Shown piece after piece: positions 44,150-56,500 of a stretch of DNA of 64,000 nt. The stretch covers positions 1 through 64,000 of the forward strand of contig JAVYIG010005280.1 of assembly GCA_035222895.1 (NCBI GenBank). The letters run 5' to 3'. Every line of letters begins with the position of its first letter. Positions within the stretch are counted from its first letter, which is position 1. The notes under the pieces are model-generated. The model ran no database searches. It worked only from the letters and a program-made list of their open reading frames with translations, and was not told the DNA's origin. The DNA is from Strongylocentrotus droebachiensis (taxonomy: Eukaryota; Echinodermata; Echinoidea; Camarodonta; Strongylocentrotidae). The position numbers and the translations under genes were made by a program.

Positions 44150-44657
44150 CATACATTTTGTTACAAGTAATGAATGAACCGAGACGCCAGATTCACTGCC
44201 CGCTTTCTACCATCGGCTGCGATTGGCTGAACGTAGACGACGACGCATGTGGTGATAGATCGAGGGTTGTGATTGGATTGTGAGTCTTTCCTTTTCGATG
44301 CATTATCTTGGCAGCAAAACGGTTCGCGGTCATTTCAGGTAACAGCTTAAAGACGTGTGGTAGTGCCAAACGATGGTTCTTTTTAACCTGAGCAATTAAC
44401 TACGAGACGGTGAAAAGGATTGAGAAATATTACTCTATACCAAAGGAAACCAACGCGCAAAAACACGATATACTGGGTTTTGGGAGAGCTGGTATTGGCC
44501 AGTTTCCCTTTTAATTTTATGTTCTTGCTCAGACATCGATTTCCTCTTCGTTGTTAAAAAAAGAAAAGATTGACCACCGAGAGAGCAGAGAGAACTAATC
44601 GAGAGAGGCTTTTGGGAAAGTTTGGAGGAGAAGGAAGAGTCGGCAGATTAAATCGCT
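44150..44657 (+). promoter_or_regulatory. Candidate promoter and non-coding first exon of a downstream gene
   Basis: The block is richer in CpG than its neighbours. It has two inverted CCAAT boxes, GCGATTGGCTGA at about 44,220 and GTGATTGGATTG at about 44,268. Next come CGGTTCGCGGTCATTTCAG and an A/G-rich, apparently untranslated stretch (GACCACCGAGAGAGCAGAGA). It ends AAATCGCT followed by a near-consensus donor GTAAGTAT at 44,658. This is the look of a TATA-less animal promoter with a 5' UTR exon. The transcription start is not defined, and no following coding exon was found inside the window. Confidence 0.4.
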
Positions 44658-44659
44658 GT

Positions 44660-47226
44660 AAGTATTACTGATTTCTATACTTCTCCACACGTAATAATAT
44701 TATTTAACTTTGCAGGCCTATGCGAGGTTTAACTGGTAATAATGCTGTAAGAGACGGGTGGATTTATTGTTACCCTTATACTGATTGATTTGCTCTTGCT
44801 TCCCTTTTCTATTTTTCTCTATTTTTGGGGCTCATGACTATGTCAAAGTATATACATTTCTTACAACATCTTCTATATTTCTTCTACTTTTAATTAGCCA
44901 ATTTAGTTGTAGTACATGTTTAGCGCGACAAAGTAATAGATATAAAAACTAGTGCATTTGTCATATCATACAGCTTCAAAATAATTCTGCTCCATAAGAA
45001 TGAATATCGCATAAATGAAATTTTCTCGGTGAATCTACATCAACAGCCCCTTGAAGCCCGTATACAGCCATCTAAATGATAGTATAATATGATAACAAAG
45101 ACTTTCCAAAAAAAATACTTTAGGCGATTTTCACAGCCTCGTGCCTCACTATTTTAAATCAGCAAACATAAGAATGATGCATTACGTAATCTAATCATGA
45201 CATCCATTGAATACAATAGGGTATTGAAATTGCCCCTGAGTATATTTTCCGAAAGTTTTGCGATCGTGTTGAATCCTTATCCAAGAATTCATGTTAAATT
45301 CAAGTGAAATTATTTTTCATCGCAGTTAGACCTTCTCCAAAAAAGAAGAAGATAGTTTTACAAACCATACCGCTTGAATGTTTCAAAGGAAACAATTTAT
45401 TTTTGCCACAAGACCTCCAGGAATATCGCAGTTATTTTTTTTACTTAACCGTAGAAACAATTATTTGCTTCAGCGTTTATGATTTTCGTAAAGGCGTCAT
45501 GAGTTAAAAGTATACCGCAGTCTCACATCCGGAAAATGCCATTAGTCGCCTTACAAAAGGGTATAGAGGTGGAGAGAAGAGAAAGAACATTATAACAGAC
45601 TCTCTTAGTAGGCCTATCTATTTAATTTAATCACCCCAAAATGTTTACCGTCGGCACGTGCGAAATTTTATAGTATTTTTGTTTTAAAGCTATACATATT
45701 AATAGGGTTTATAGGCATTATTTTGCTAAGAAAACACTGTCGTTGTAGGAATTAATAGAAACTATAAAATAGACGGACATGCACAGTTGGTTTGGATAGC
45801 ACTTAAGATTATCGACTCACTGCTCAAAGGACATTGTAACTGTTGACAGTGAATAGCATTATTGTCCTTTTTGCAGTGAGCCGACGAGATGAAGTTGAAC
45901 ATTACAGAAATATATATTTGCTATTAACATTAAATCCAATAGAAAAAACGTACTTCGGCAAATCTCCTCCAATATGTTTAGTCGTGTAATTTAATATATC
46001 AATCACTATACTTTAAATAGGAATTCTCCTCGAAACAATACACACGAGGTGATCATGAGATACTAATAAGCTGAAATAAGATGAAATGTATTTACAACTT
46101 TACGTTCAACGTCATTGACATATTTTGTAAAAACAAAAAACAACATCAACAACCACAATAAAAACCAAGAAACGAATCAGCAAATTAAAATGCGTGAAAT
46201 TGTAATGTACTTGATACATGTATGGTTCTTTTTGATACTTTTACTTAGCAGTTTTCCAAATTTTGGCAAAGTATATGCATTTGATGATTGATGATTCTAT
46301 TGATTTTTGGGGAAGACATTTGTTTGAAATTGGTCCAAAATATGGAAACAATTATAACCGAAAGGTTATAACGTATATTATTAATTAATTTTACACCAGA
46401 TTATTATGCATGAGAAGGAGTTTTAAGGAGAGAGGAGAATGACAAGTATAAGAAAAGAAGAAAATAAGAAAGAGAAAGCGAAAGAGAAAGAAAAAGAGAC
46501 AGGGAAAAGGAAAGAGAACGAAGAAGAGAATGAAATAGAAACCAAAAAGAGAGATAGAAAGAAAAAAAAGAGAGGTGCGAAACAAAAAGATAGGGCGACG
46601 TGGACAGGTCCTTCACTTCTGTGGCGAAAAATATGTATGCCTAAATATTTCATCTCAAAGATACTTCGTCATCCTCTTGTTCTATTTACCCCTACAAAGT
46701 ACGGGCCACATTACATCCTTAGAAAGCTGTTGGTCCTACACAGCTGAAGGGGGGGGGGAGGATTAAGATTGACGCTGACGTTATTTATCGTTTTGAGGAA
46801 GAAAGAAAGGACAGAAGTGTTGGTCGAGGATGTCATCTTGTCTGTCTGGTAGATCATGTCGCGACGATTTGGAAATCATTAGGAACTTGACATTTACGGG
46901 AAGCTTTCAACCATGATGAGACCCTGTGAATGACGTGTGTATTGGGAGAGTTTTGGTGGCGTTTCCAGCATAGGATGGGGACGGTGAAAGCCCCCTCCCG
47001 CCTGATTTGCAGGTCGAGAAAAGAAAAGAAAACATATAACTTTTAGGGGGAGCATAACGAATCAGCACGATGATCCAGATTGTAGGAAATGGCTACATAT
47101 TCAAAATCCTCTACCGGAACATTCCATAGACCCACTAATGCTCTCCTGTAGAATATACCATTTTCGTAATGTAATCAAGTTGAATGCATGAATGTTTGTT
47201 AACTGCCATGTTACAAATCATTTCAT
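44660..47226. other. Non-coding stretch after the candidate first exon
   Basis: Mainly unique AT-rich DNA, as expected for a large first intron. Contains the hairpin at 45,813 and a GA-rich patch at 46,440-46,580. Bases 46,770-47,040 are GC-richer unique sequence. No coding exon with good splice signals was found. Confidence 0.35.
45813..45883 (+). ncRNA. Small hairpin, microRNA-precursor-like
   Basis: CGACTCACTGCTCAAAGGACA pairs with TGTCCTTTTTGCAGTGAGCCG at 18 of 21 positions; the two 21-mers are separated by a loop of about 28 bases that itself contains ACTGTTGACAGT. Total about 71 bases, within precursor size. I do not recognise the arm sequences as a known microRNA. The loop is large for a precursor, so a chance or MITE-derived hairpin is also possible. 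Confidence 0.25.
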
Positions 47227-47386
47227 TCACCTGTTATGAATAATTGTATTTCAATTGTCATAATGCGAAATGCATACTTCCGTTGTTGCTAGGTAGGACA
47301 AAAAACATGGCTAGTTCTACCTAACAACACGTAATGTATGTACTTCGCATTCTGACTATTGCAATACAATTATTCATAATAGGTAA
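47227..47386. repeat. Foldback element
   Basis: ACCTGTTATGAATAATTGTA on the left pairs with the complement of TACAATTATTCATAATAGGT on the right. Pairing continues through TTGTCATAATGCGAA and GTTGTTGCTAGGTAG-like segments. Arms are about 70 bases, with AAAAAACATGGCTAG in the centre. Confidence 0.75.
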
Positions 47387-50300
47387 ATAAATTTTATTTG
47401 TAACGAGGCACTTAATTTGATTACGGTACGAAAATAGCCTATTGTGTTAGCAAAACCTCCGGCGGCGATTACTCCACGATCCGTTATACAATTTCCAAAT
47501 TTCTAACCCCAACCCCCACCTATTATAACCTTAACCCCAAACCTAACTATAACTTAAAACCTATACACTGCCCCTTTACTTATGACGAAATAAAGCCTGC
47601 AGCAAGATTGGCGACGGCGCAAAATGGTCACCGTCTTCACCAACACAGATATATTTCACCCTTCCCCCTCTGTTTATTAATTTCCGCATACTCCAAAATG
47701 CATGTGGCCTCGATTAGAGCTCTCAGGTGCCACTTTACAAATACGATTGGTATCTAGGGATTACACAAGATATACACAGTTTTCAAATACATACTGGGGC
47801 ATGAATATTGCAGCGGAATCAGATATTTTCGAGGCAAGAAAAGGGAGATTATGGATTACTACCACAAGGACTCGTCATCCTGCTGTATGTCAATAAACAC
47901 ATTGCCGAATTATTCGATTTTGAATAGTCTTTGGAAGTGTGAATGCTACGCAAAATGTGATACAATATCGTTTTATAAACTTTTAGAATATATCAGGTGA
48001 TACAAGGTGATGAATTTGGCGAAAATGTGTTATTTTGGTACGGCTACTGGCTAACTTGGACACTAAATCTCCTTTAAAAAATCTGCAATTCGCGTATATT
48101 ATCATAGTTGTATTTGATATCATTGAAAGGCCAAAAAGCCTGCTTATTTCTCTTTACAATGACGCATCAATTGAAATATTAGTGTAATCATGGTATGTGC
48201 AGTGCACCTGCGTATTGGGCCAAGTTAAAAGTGAAATGTTGCAAATGCACCGATACTGTCAACGATGACTTCTTCAATTGTTTGAAAAATGGTATGTGTT
48301 TTTGATGATCTGTATTAAACTCAGTCATACAAAGTTTTATGAGAAGTTGTAAGAGTAGATTTCAAGATGACATATAAAGAGAGAGAGATAGGTCGAGATA
48401 GAGAAAGATAAAACGATGGAGAGATACCAAATAAGAAAGCACGTGTTTGCCTGAGCTTTGAGTAATGAGAGGTCCCGACTGATATACACTAAATTAAAAC
48501 ATTTGGCTATAAAAACAAGAGAGAGAGACAGAAAAGATAGATGGATACAGAGTGAGATGGAAAGAAAAAGAGAAACAGACATCGCCAGAGAGGGAGAAAG
48601 AGAGAGAGAGAGAGGGGGGGTGGGAAACACATACCACAAACAAACAGGAAGAGGCAGTGATTGAGAAACAACCATACAAAAAAACAAAGCGACAGAAACT
48701 AAGATATGGAGGAGAAGAGGGAGGGGGGGGGGTAAATTAGAAACCCAAGGGGATGGAAGATGAAGCAACGGATCAATTTTCAACACCCTTTTACACCTAT
48801 CATCGGTGTGAGCTTCGCTTGATCGCGCATGTTGACCCATATTATGATGTTGTCTATTCACTGGAATCGCACGCGTGAAATCCCCCGGATGAAGAGCCCC
48901 TATTGAGTGCATGCATCCAGTCGCCGACCCCCAACATTTGTTTTTATATATAATTGCACAACTATTTTCTCGAATATCACGCACGGGTGGCTGGTTGTCT
49001 ATTTCCAGTGTGACTGAATTTATTTTGAGGGAGATCCACATTTCATCCATCCCCTCTCAATACACTGCACACTGCTCTACATACATCATCTCCGCAACCA
49101 TCCATTTTCCTTTTCCCTTCTCATATCACCTATCTCTTTCGTATCTATTTACTTTCTCTGTAGAATATCTTTATTTTTATTGTACATTATATTCATAATT
49201 TTCATCTTCATTATTCTTTAAATCTATAAATGTTCTAGCTGTCTGCCTGTCTTTTTTCCTCTCTCTCTCTCCCTCTCTCTCTCTCCCCCTCTCACTCTCT
49301 CCATCTTTGTCGCTACTTTTATCATCTTTCTATCCGTTTGCCCTCTCCAGCTCTCTATCTAATTTTCTTGCTTGTTTTCCATTTTGGTCCCTTTTTCTAG
49401 CTATTGAAGTATTTTCCAGTTAAACACATGGAAACGAATATAATGATAATTATAACTAATGACGTCACCTGTACTGATCAGCGTTAGATATGAACTTGTT
49501 TGAGAATCAAGCAAATGTATGATCATCTTAATTTTTGGACACTTACCCTCTATTATTTTAACATCATTTTTAACGGCACCTACACATCCATCATCACTAC
49601 GACCAAAACCAACGCTGTGCTGTCACCGTCGCGTCGCCACCAATACCACCAACATCATCATCACCATTACCAATCACCACCTCCACTACCACCACCACCA
49701 ATACCTCCATAAAAATCTTCCATTAATGACGGATACCTTGATCGAACGAGGCTTATGCCTTCTTTTCAGGAGAAATCCCATATACATGTTAGTATGCCGC
49801 TAACAACTACTGTTTATAATGATTGCATATGCATGAAATTATTCTATAACCATACACAGTTAACACTTTAATAGAGAAAGCACTATTTAAATACACTGTT
49901 ACGTCCATAACGGTGTTTTTGATACTCCCCCCCCCCTTTTTTTTTTCTTCTTCTCTTTTTCGTTTCTTGACATATAGATAGAGTCTGACACACACCTCAT
50001 TTCCCTGACTATTTTGTGAAAACAATGCCTATTTCTCAATGTGAAATGCCTATTTGTTCCTATGGTTAATGGATTCAGGATTAGAAATTACTATGTCCGG
50101 ATTAGGGGTTTGTAATTATCCTTGGGACAACCGTGTTAACTAATTTTGTGGCGTCGATTTCCCTGGATTAAAGTCGCCCTGAGGGTGGTCTAAAATTGCG
50201 AATAGTGGCTTTATAACTCCGACTTCTCACTGTACACGAACCGTGATAATTGGTCAATAGATCACGTTTCTACTGCATCTACTGAGCGCCTTTGCCATCT

Positions 50301-50608
50301 CTCTAATATAGGCTACCTATCACCCGTCTTGTCTTAGCATTTATTTCTGTCTTTATCTCTTCTCTTCCTCTCTCCTTCTCTCTCCATTGCTCTCTCTGCA
50401 TGTTTATTCTCCAGAATTTCTCCTTCTATCTCTATGTACATTATTATTCCAGCCATTACCATCTCTATTGCCCTCCCACCAACTGATGACAGCAAACACA
50501 CTCACAAACCCACCCACATACACACGCACCTACATACACACCCACCCATGCACGCACAAATAACCTTATCATTTTTTCACCCATCATTTTTGCTGATGTT
50601 CTGACTTG

Positions 50609-50641
<33 letters not shown>

Positions 50642-52020
50642 CCTCTCTGTCTCCTTCCCCCTTTATCTTTTTCTTCTCCCGATCTTCCCCTCTCTCTCTC
50701 TCTCTCTCGTCATTTCCATACATTATTTATGTAAAATACTCCTTCTAATTAGGTGAGGTTTGGTGGGCAAAATTATTCCAAAGTTTTATTACCAGCATAT
50801 TAACCAAAAATAAAGAACATCGATTTTTTTTTTATGTATGCGGTCATTTGTGACACTCTGAAAGAATCAAATAAAGCAAAGTTATCTTTTATGATATACG
50901 GGAATAATCATTGTGCTTGATATGTAAAAGGAATCTTAATATAGACTCTTGCAAAAATCTACCCACTTTTATTACCAACTGAAATTTTATAAAATAGGTA
51001 TACCTTTAACATATTCCCGTGTCCTCTCTTGTTTGCTTAGTGCACTCCTGAGGTTTCTCTCATTCCATTTGTATACTTTTTATAGAATTGATTACATGTT
51101 TCTCTATCTATATCATTCGATCATGATAATTTTATGTGTCAATATTGATCGGGCCGACCGACATAAATGGAGGTTATTTTACATGATTTCAAGACCTAGA
51201 AAAAATAAATGATTGCACATGCCCATGTATTTTTTACGACTGGTTTCGTTCCAGGATATAAATTTGACCTTATTAACCTTGTATTCTCTATCTCTCTCTT
51301 TATCTATCTCTCTCTTTCACTCTCTCTCGCTCTCTCTCTCTCTCTCTTTGGCTAGGAGAGAAAGAATCTCTGACGGGAACGTCAAAATATTCAAACGATT
51401 CGTTAATCAAATAAAAGTTGAAGTGTAAATTTTTCCGGAAGCTTCAAATCGATTGTGAAAATGTATATAATTTAAATGGAAATTACTAGCGCTTCAATAA
51501 TTGATTGAAGTTAACACGCGTATGAATAATTAGCAAGGCCAAGGACATTGTGAAGAAGGCTGACTTTCCTCATAATTTAAAATGAAATGAAGAAAGATAA
51601 AATAAGATAGATACACAAAATAAAAGAGAAAATAACATAAGACAGAAACACACAAAGCCAAAAAAAAAATCGTGATCTTTCGGACTATGACAAATGAAAA
51701 TCGTTCATTAGAGGTATTAGTTCTGAATAGCAACTTCTACAATCAGTTATTCAAGATTCACACGAACATTCGAGATTATTAAACACCCCATACGAATGAT
51801 GAATGACGAATGATGACTGGTAACATACTCAAAATGGACTCTACCAACACCCCCTGCCGGCACATCGTGGCGATGTTATTATTCTTGCTCGTTATTTCTT
51901 TAAATATCTTTGAGCTATCAATTATTCAATCATTTTACAGGATAGAGGCAATTAAAACCGCTGGGAATGGGTTTTTTATTATTCAGGATATGTAAACCGA
52001 TGCCTTTCATATGGAAAGCC
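47387..52020. other. Non-coding stretch with microsatellites
   Basis: A CTAACCCC/TTAACCCC-like C-rich patch lies at 47,500-47,570. GA tract at 48,370-48,625, CT tracts at 49,258-49,320, 50,609-50,708 and 51,285-51,350, and a CAC/CAT-rich patch at 49,632-49,710. Bases 48,780-49,040 are GC-richer unique DNA. The 237-codon minus-strand frame at 48,337-49,050 is inflated by the GA tract and has no domain. Confidence 0.4.
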
Positions 52021-52024
52021 CATG

Positions 52025-52930
52025 TCTTTTCAATTCAATTCAATAAAGGTTCATTCGAACATGTTTCGCAGTACAAAGACTGAATTAAACATATTTTACA
52101 GATATTAAAATACATTAGAAATACAAGTTGCAATTGTGAATAAAACATATTGGATTAAATACAAAATTATATAAATTGATAAAATTATAGGAAATGAATG
52201 CCAGATGACATGTTTAAAGATAACATACAAAGTATTATTAACGTATATACAATAAAAAGATGATTACATTCCCGCCAACGATGACAAATATTGCACGATA
52301 ACAAAGTAAGAGGTCAGGGAGAAAAAAGAATAAAGACAGAGAGAGAGAGAGAGAGAGAGAGAATAAGAGAGAAATACAAATGGGGTTGGAGAAAGAGTAC
52401 AGTATGGTAAACGTATAAACATGGAAAAAAGCAGTGACTTCATAGCAACTCCATACATTCTACTAGTGTCTAATCATCTACGGATTTAAAATATGACATG
52501 GAAGAATCTTTACAAGCATCGTTAATCATTACAAGAAATAAAATAGGCCCAAGCTGATTGCCTTGAGGTACACCTACACCAGTTTGTGTTTAGATTGAGA
52601 TAAATGTCCTTCATACGTCACAGCTTGTTGACGATTAATAAGGTTTAAACCATGTAAAATTTGTTTGATTATGAACTTTAACCTCAACATGAAACCTCAA
52701 TTGGATTCCTTTTTAATACAAAATGATTTTGATTCTGTCAACAGAAAACATGACTTCGGAGCATAATTATACCTTCATCATGAACATGCGAACACCTGCA
52801 CACTATAGACAAACTTTTGGACAGTCTTGTGTCTAACAAGAAAATATTTAGCCAAATAATCAAGGCAGGTTTCTTTACCAAGATGGTATTGGATCACTTC
52901 TTTGTTCACGAATTTGTTTAGATCTGCATC
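52025..52930 (-). mobile_element. CR1/L2-like LINE relic
   Basis: Minus strand. NLINRQQAVTYEGHLSQS, then after a frameshift GVPQGNQLGPILFLVMIND, then SYFKSVDDxTLVE. These are the classic reverse transcriptase blocks of CR1/L2/jockey-type LINEs (GVPQGSxLGPLLFLxYIND and F.DDT). A frameshift and a stop after the catalytic Asp pair show that it is dead. It ends at about 52,025 in a pentamer repeat (ATTCAATTCAATA), which is the 3' tail. A GA repeat lies inside at 52,338-52,362. Confidence 0.7.
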
Positions 52931-53474
52931 ATCATGAATAAGGGCTTTATTCAAATAACTGCAATGACCGTGTTTATAATCTCATACTGGCTTGTCTCAC
53001 AAAATTCCTATCTATCTAATGGTGTGTGATGATGGATTTGTTTATATACCCATAATCTACAAAATTATGGACATCGAAATGTCATGTCTGAATCTGGGAA
53101 TTTTACTTTATTTGGACATTTGCAGTATAACTATTAAAGTTGAACTTTTAATCTTTTCATACTTATATATATATTGTATAATGGTACCTAGCCTCTGGCG
53201 TCAATAACATTATTGCACGAGAATAGTCACACAGCACGGATACCGAATTCAATAACCCATTCGGGGGTTCAAACATACATCAAGGAAATTGCAATGAATT
53301 GAGAAATATATCGAAAGTAGCATGAATGTAATGATAATTTACAGTATTGTCATGACAGGAAGGAGACGATATAGCTTACAATTTTATCCCAGAACACAAA
53401 CGGCGTGATGTATCATCCAGTTTTTTTTGGTCATTATATTCCTCTGACAGTTTTGAGGGCAAACAGAATCTTTT

Positions 53475-53593
53475 ACCTCGGTGACACCGCCAAACCGACT
53501 TCAGACCGACTCCACACCAACAGATTCTCAGCCATAGACATAATGTGACATTTTCGTTTGGTCTGTTGTCGGTCTTGTCGGTGTGACTAAGGT
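53475..53593. mobile_element. Short MITE
   Basis: CCTCGGTGACACCGCCAAAC on the left and the complement of GTCGGTCTTGTCGGTGTGAC on the right share TGACACCG-like and CCGAC segments. CAGACCGAC and GTCTGTTGTCGG further inside add to the pairing. About 120 bp, imperfect. Confidence 0.45.
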
Positions 53594-56500
53594 ATTAAAG
53601 GGATCTCTTGAAGATGTTTAATATCTGTGACGGAAACAAGTAATCAATGGAAAGGCTTAACGCTTTTCGCCAAAGATAATCGTGAAAGTGAGGTTATACA
53701 TTCAAAGTTTCATACATTTATAATTATATCTCATTATACATTTGTTTATCTTTGAAGATACCAATTAAATGTTTGCGAATTTAGTTTACATGCAATGTCT
53801 TTTAAACACTGAAGCCCTCCCTGAATAGACACGTTAAAGGAAAAGTAGAACGGGTTTCCCCCTGTGAGATTTCTAGTTAGCTTCGGAGTATGACTAACAA
53901 TAATCAAAAGATAATTTAAAGAAGATTTGAAATGAAAGAAAACCCGAATTCTTGCCACAAGGGATTCAAAGGTATCATAAACGGAAATGACAGTACATTA
54001 AGTGAACCCTGAGGTAAATGTTCATTTGCATTTAATAATAAATCTATCAACAATACAGTCATTGTTTTGACCTGATGCATGATATCTAGTTCACTTACAT
54101 AACTCGATCAATCGAGGTCCTACCCTTAAAACTACTTTAATACGCTCGAGGAAAAATGGACAATGAGAAATGATTTTGTTTTGGCCAAAACCTTGCCAAT
54201 TGTCGTCATCAGATTGTGATTAAATAATGACCTTGCAATGCTATTATTGTTAGGGTTCATTCAAAATAATGCCGGACGACATTTCTCCAAATGTGTTTTC
54301 CAATCAGTTTGCGAAGTAACGATTCGCGCTTCTTCTCGTCATGAATTTTGCATTATTTTTCTTTCGCAGTCTTATTGGATTTTGCTCTAGGTAAAGCCGA
54401 TTGTGCGCCTTCACCGCCAGGAGCGCACAAAGGAAACGCCTCATCAAAGAAAAAAAGACCAAACCAAACCCAAGGAAACCGCCAAAAGCGATACGCTGGG
54501 GGCGTGTTTGCTCATTTTGGGTTGTGCCATTCGAGCTGAATAAAACTGTGGTTGATGAATGTGAATGTATTCGTGTTACTGTTCGAGTATGATCTCAGTT
54601 CCATTATCACGCGCCTCTTCAATTTTTGACGATGTTTTTATTGATTGCATGTATCAGCCATTTTTCAAGGATAATTGGCTGTTTTCGCTTATCATCTTTA
54701 GACATGTTTTTTTTTTAATATGTTATCTCCTCTAGATAACTATCACAATGATAATCTTACTTAGATACCACAAAGATAGCTCAGCTTGCAGTCAAGCGAA
54801 TTTTTAGGGCTACATACATGGATATTACACGCATTAACAGACATGTTTTAAATAACGCTACAATAAACGTTATTAGAAGTATATTGAAGGTCACAGTTGA
54901 AATGGTTGTTTTAGAAAACGCAGCTTAAAACATTGCTTTCATTTGTTCGTAATGAGTAAAATTAATGTATTCTTATTCGGTACGTTGCTTGTCGTATATC
55001 CCAGTTTGTTGCATCATTTCATTTCATATAAAAACTGAATGTACCATACCTTTAATTATACAATTTCACATTACATATACTGTTTTAAGAGAGGAGAAGA
55101 AACGGATGGAGAGAGAGAGATACAGAGAGAGAGGGAGAGAGAGGGAGAGATAGATAGAGAGAGAGAGAAAGAGAGAAAGAGAAAACAAACGGGAGCTGGG
55201 GGAGAGGAGAAAAGACAGTGAAAATGCTGAAAATGGAAAAACCTAAACATCTCCGGGGAGAAAGAGAAAGTCCTTGAAGATTGTGGAAACTTTGAGGATT
55301 TGGGAATGCGTTATAAAGCCTGACCTTCACCGAAAGCGGTCGTCTCGTTTCTCTTGATTTGTTGAAAAATAGGAGCTTCAATGAGATTTCTTATGTACAT
55401 CTTATGACTCCATTATCAAAGCAATGAAGATCTCTCGCCGCGCCAAAGTCACAAAGTGGTTTTGAATTGCAGGGGTGTTTAGGTGGATGCAACTCGAACT
55501 TGTTTGAAGAAGAAGGTTCAGCATGGTTAAAGGTGGAAATTTAGCTTCTTCTCTCTCTCAATCTAATATACTAACATGACTAAGGTGAAGGAACATTATA
55601 GTAGCATTTACACTTGTAAAGGATTGCTCTTAAAATATTCTTATAATTCAAATTTGACACAAGAATAATTTTAAGTTTTGATGCTACAAGTTTGTGTAAA
55701 GTCCTATCAACCTAACTTAATATGTTTCATCCTTTTCACTGGTGGCTGTTTTCAGTAAGAGTTAGTCGATTTTATCAAATTTTGAGGATTCCGAAGCTTG
55801 GAGATACACAATTCTTCCTTCTTACCCTATAAAAGCCAATTCAAGGTAACCTTTTGACATTTTATTTTACAACCGTCTCACCGGTATAGTCAGCAACATC
55901 GTTAAACCCGAAAATGCATATTAAAACATCAGTCAATAAATTGATGAAAAGCAAGAGCATATACTTGATATAACAACAATAGTTTGTACCTTATCTTCGA
56001 TCGCTCCCTTCGTTATGATAATATTAATATTTTTATGGTTATTTGTTCCGCGTTAAGTACAGAATCATAACAATAATAAATATGCAAAGTGAATAATAAT
56101 TTTTAACCTACTCAACGCTTTCTCTTAAAAATATCAGATATTTTTTATTACGTGCTGTTTATAACTAAACTAGTAAATATTTTATTTACTTTACGACATA
56201 ATATTTACATGATATTGAATGGCCTTAATACAATGACATGATTAACGAACCGTTAGGGCGTATTTCATATTGCTTTCAATATAGGGGAACAGAGCATGTT
56301 TTATTAAACATTCAAGGCTGAAACATATTTCATCTCTTATTTTTCCTCCCTTTTAGTGATGATTTACAAAGGGTTGTACATTTACATTGATTGAAAGAAC
56401 GAGATTTTCAAATTTCAGCAATAACATTCTTCGACATAGACCAAATAAAGGAATAAATTCAATCTCAGTTGAGGCAGCTACAATGAGTTGCTGGCAAATT

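Noticed and set aside
47500..47580. Telomere-like CTAACCC sequence
   Set aside because: Degenerate, short, and internal; similar patches at 38.6 kb suggest a dispersed element, not a telomere relic.
48337..49050. 237-codon open frame on the minus strand
   Set aside because: Its middle is Ser/Leu-rich translation of a GA microsatellite, and its ends have no domain, start context or splice signals.
54348..54592. Two overlapping 63-codon frames after a TTTCTTTCGCAG acceptor-like site
   Set aside because: A short exon would need a weak donor (CTCTAG|GTAAAG) and gives no recognisable protein; evidence too thin for a gene.
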